Assembly (NCBI GenBank): GCA_903838355.1
Contig: CAILYC010000021.1
Span: 1 to 54,801 of the forward strand
Length of the DNA: 54,801 nt
Source of the DNA: an uncultured Burkholderiales bacterium
GTDB lineage: Bacteria; Pseudomonadota; Gammaproteobacteria; Burkholderiales; Burkholderiaceae_C
Direction of reading: 5' to 3'
Each line of letters starts with the position of its first letter. Position 1 is the first letter of the stretch. Both the position numbers and the translations under genes were made by a program. Shown piece after piece: positions 53,001 through 54,801 of this stretch. The notes beneath the pieces were generated by a model. That model saw only the letters and a list, made by a program, of their open reading frames with translations, ran no database searches and was not told the DNA's origin.

Positions 53001-53090
53001 GCCCTAGTTTGCTTGCGCCAATGGCGTTGCATAAAGTGGCTTGGATGAAACACTCCACGTTTTGATGAATTTTTTATAAAGCCTCAACCC

Positions 53091-54008
53091 TTGACACCCA
53101 AAGATCTACCGCAAGATTTGGTTTTTTTTGAGCGAGGATGGTTGAGCTCCAACACGGTGTTGTTGCGGGGCGATGATCCGGTCGTCATTGACTCTGGCCA
53201 CACCTCGCACGCCAAGCTTCTTGCAAGCTTGATTCAACATCGGTTGGGACCACAGGCACCCACGAAACTGATCAACACGCATTTGCACAGCGATCACTGC
53301 GGCGGCAATGCCCATCTTCTTGACATCTGGCCTCAACTCGACACATGGGTCCCTCAGCGTGTGTTGAACGCCACAAATATGTGGGACGAGCACCGACTCA
53401 CCTTCGCCGATTTGGGTCAACACTGCCCACGCTTTAAAGCACAGTCCCCATTGGAGGCAGGCCAAACCCTCCTCTTGAACAAACGCGTATGGGAAATACA
53501 CGATGGCCCGGGCCACGATGCCGACAGTGTGTTGTTATTTGCCCCCCATGAGCGCATCCTCATCAGTGCAGACGCTTTGTGGGAAAACGGTTTTGGGGTG
53601 TTGTTTGATGCGTTGCAGAACTTGTCCGGCTTTGATCAACAAGAAAAAACCTTGGATTTGATCGAGTCCCTCAATCCACAATGGGTCTTGCCGGGACACG
53701 GGGGTCCCTTTAATGATATAAAAAGCGCCATCACCAGGGCCAGAGGGCGGCTTGCGCATTGGCGTCACGAGCCCCAATCACATGCACAACATGCAGCCCA
53801 CGTGCTCATCAAGTTTCATCTCATGGTCCGCCAGAGCATCGCCGTCGCGCATTTACTGCAATGGGCCCAAGAGGTGCGACTTTTACAGCGCATTCACCAA
53901 GATTTTCACGGCGAAGACACCTTTGACACCTGGTTCATGCACCGCATTGAATCCTTGTGCTTAAAAAAAGCATTGCGCATGAAGCAGGGTCACGTCATCG
54001 ATGTTTGA
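53091..54008 (+). CDS. Metallo-beta-lactamase-fold hydrolase
   Basis: The zinc motif H-x-H-x-D-H is at residues 64-69 (NTHLHSDHCGG). Other ligands are in IHDGPGHDADSVLLF, the ISADALWENGFG aspartate and the VLPGHGGPF histidine, so the dinuclear site is complete. Typical members are glyoxalase-II-like or RNase-Z-like hydrolases with unknown small-molecule substrates. The C-terminal 80 residues form a helical extension. No ATG is available at the N-terminus; an in-frame stop lies upstream at 53046, so TTG 53091 is the probable start (DLPQDLVFFERGWLSSN fits relatives). Confidence 0.85.
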   Translation: MTPKDLPQDLVFFERGWLSSNTVLLRGDDPVVIDSGHTSHAKLLASLIQHRLGPQAPTKLINTHLHSDHCGGNAHLLDIWPQLDTWVPQRVLNATNMWDEHRLTFADLGQHCPRFKAQSPLEAGQTLLLNKRVWEIHDGPGHDADSVLLFAPHERILISADALWENGFGVLFDALQNLSGFDQQEKTLDLIESLNPQWVLPGHGGPFNDIKSAITRARGRLAHWRHEPQSHAQHAAHVLIKFHLMVRQSIAVAHLLQWAQEVRLLQRIHQDFHGEDTFDTWFMHRIESLCLKKALRMKQGHVIDV

Positions 54009-54100
54009 ACAGAAGAAATTCTGAAACACTCCTGAAACCTTGCAACCCGGCGACAATCCTATACACCAAAGAACAATCCGTCTTTTCGATCGCCCAACAA

Positions 54101-54132
54101 AAAACCCCCAGACTTTTGGGCTGGGGGTTTTT
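54101..54132. terminator. Bidirectional terminator between MBL-fold gene and 5S rRNA
   Basis: AAAACCCCCAG (54101-54111) and CTGGGGGTTTT (54121-54131) form a strong stem with flanking A and T runs. It can end the rrn operon on the minus strand and the hydrolase transcript on the plus strand. Confidence 0.9.
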
Positions 54133-54144
54133 CTGGCTATAAAA

Positions 54145-54258
54145 GCCTGACGATGTCCTACTTTCACACGGGAACCCGCACTATCATCGGCGCTAAAGCG
54201 TTTCACGGTCCTGTTCGGGATGGGAAGGAGTGGTACCACTTTGCTATGGTCATCAGGC
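54145..54258 (-). rRNA. rrf: 5S ribosomal RNA
   Basis: On the minus strand the sequence reads CCTGATGACCATAGCAAAGT, then CCACTCCTTCCCATCCCGAA CAGGACCGTGAAAC, GCCGATGATAGTGCGGG, and TCCCGTGTGAAAGTAGG near the 3' end, matching betaproteobacterial 5S rRNA. The two ends pair (GCCTGA with TCAGGC) as helix I. The gene is complete, about 114 nt. No tRNA lies in the 117-bp spacer to 23S. Confidence 0.95.
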
Positions 54259-54375
54259 ATAACTTTGACTTGTATTGAAGAAACTTCAACACAAAGAATT
54301 CATAGAGCAAATCAGCTTCATCATTTTTGAATGCGTCACTTGGCATAACAACCTGATCTAACGATCAAAGTTATA

Positions 54376-54801
<426 letters not shown>

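Noticed and set aside
54259-54375. tRNA gene between 23S and 5S
   Set aside because: No cloverleaf or T-loop consensus is present in the 117-bp spacer.

Overview
The window reads as a chromosomal stretch of a betaproteobacterium of the order Burkholderiales, moderately GC-rich. The family cannot be fixed from this sequence alone. The case rests on characteristic neighbour sets (tyrS / M23 peptidase / anmK / erpA / rpsI-rplM; ahcY with an S-adenosylhomocysteine riboswitch; corC-lnt-glyQ-glyS-gmhB-plsC-DUF45), on type-specific proteins (a four-ATPase UvrA of 1965 aa, a DUF6279 lipoprotein, a PlsC with an HX4E box) and on the 3' end of a betaproteobacterial-type rrn operon at the right edge.

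Layout. 1-1560: an AT-rich cluster of three or four small genes of unknown function, all on the minus strand, directly beyond the 3' end of glmS. 1.6-5.1 kb: glmU-glmS (UDP-GlcNAc supply). 5.2-14.2 kb: mixed housekeeping (DUF6279 lipoprotein, 5-formyl-THF cyclo-ligase, soluble lytic transglycosylase, Atm1-type ABC exporter, acyl-CoA thioesterase, a small winged-helix regulator, a DUF2147 protein, a histidine phosphatase). 14.3-17.7 kb: ruvA-ruvB divergent from phoH-ybeY. 17.8-25.5 kb: cation-efflux protein, tyrS, M23 peptidase, anmK, erpA, and rplM-rpsI with promoter and terminators. 25.5-31.2 kb: rlmJ, metF, ahcY with its riboswitch, prfC. 31.2-39.2 kb: giant uvrA and an MHS-type MFS permease. 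39.5-41.1 kb: carbonic anhydrase, HAD phosphatase and DUF1289 in a tight operon. 41.3-50.0 kb: corC-lnt-glyQ-glyS-gmhB-plsC-DUF45, largely with 4-bp ATGA overlaps. 50.1-54.0 kb: GNAT acetyltransferase, FadD-type acyl-CoA ligase, metallo-beta-lactamase-fold hydrolase. 54.1-54.8 kb: 5S and the 3' part of 23S rRNA (minus strand).

How the genes work together. Cell-envelope metabolism is prominent: glmS/glmU make UDP-GlcNAc; the lytic transglycosylase, M23 peptidase and AnmK turn over and recycle peptidoglycan; GmhB feeds LPS heptose; PlsC and Lnt act in phospholipid and lipoprotein synthesis. Translation is the second theme (tyrS, glyQS, rplM-rpsI, prfC, ybeY, rlmJ, rRNA). One-carbon and methyl metabolism is represented by metF, ahcY and the cyclo-ligase.

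Noteworthy: (1) the usual phoH-ybeY-corC-lnt cluster is split, and inverting the block from about 17.75 to 50.0 kb would restore it exactly; (2) an AT-rich gene cluster sits where Tn7-like elements insert; (3) short tandem repeats (5-14 bp units) are unusually frequent, both between genes and in frame inside essential genes; (4) a clear SAH riboswitch with its promoter precedes ahcY; (5) several genes appear to start with TTG. I found no tRNA gene, intact insertion sequence, prophage or CRISPR array.
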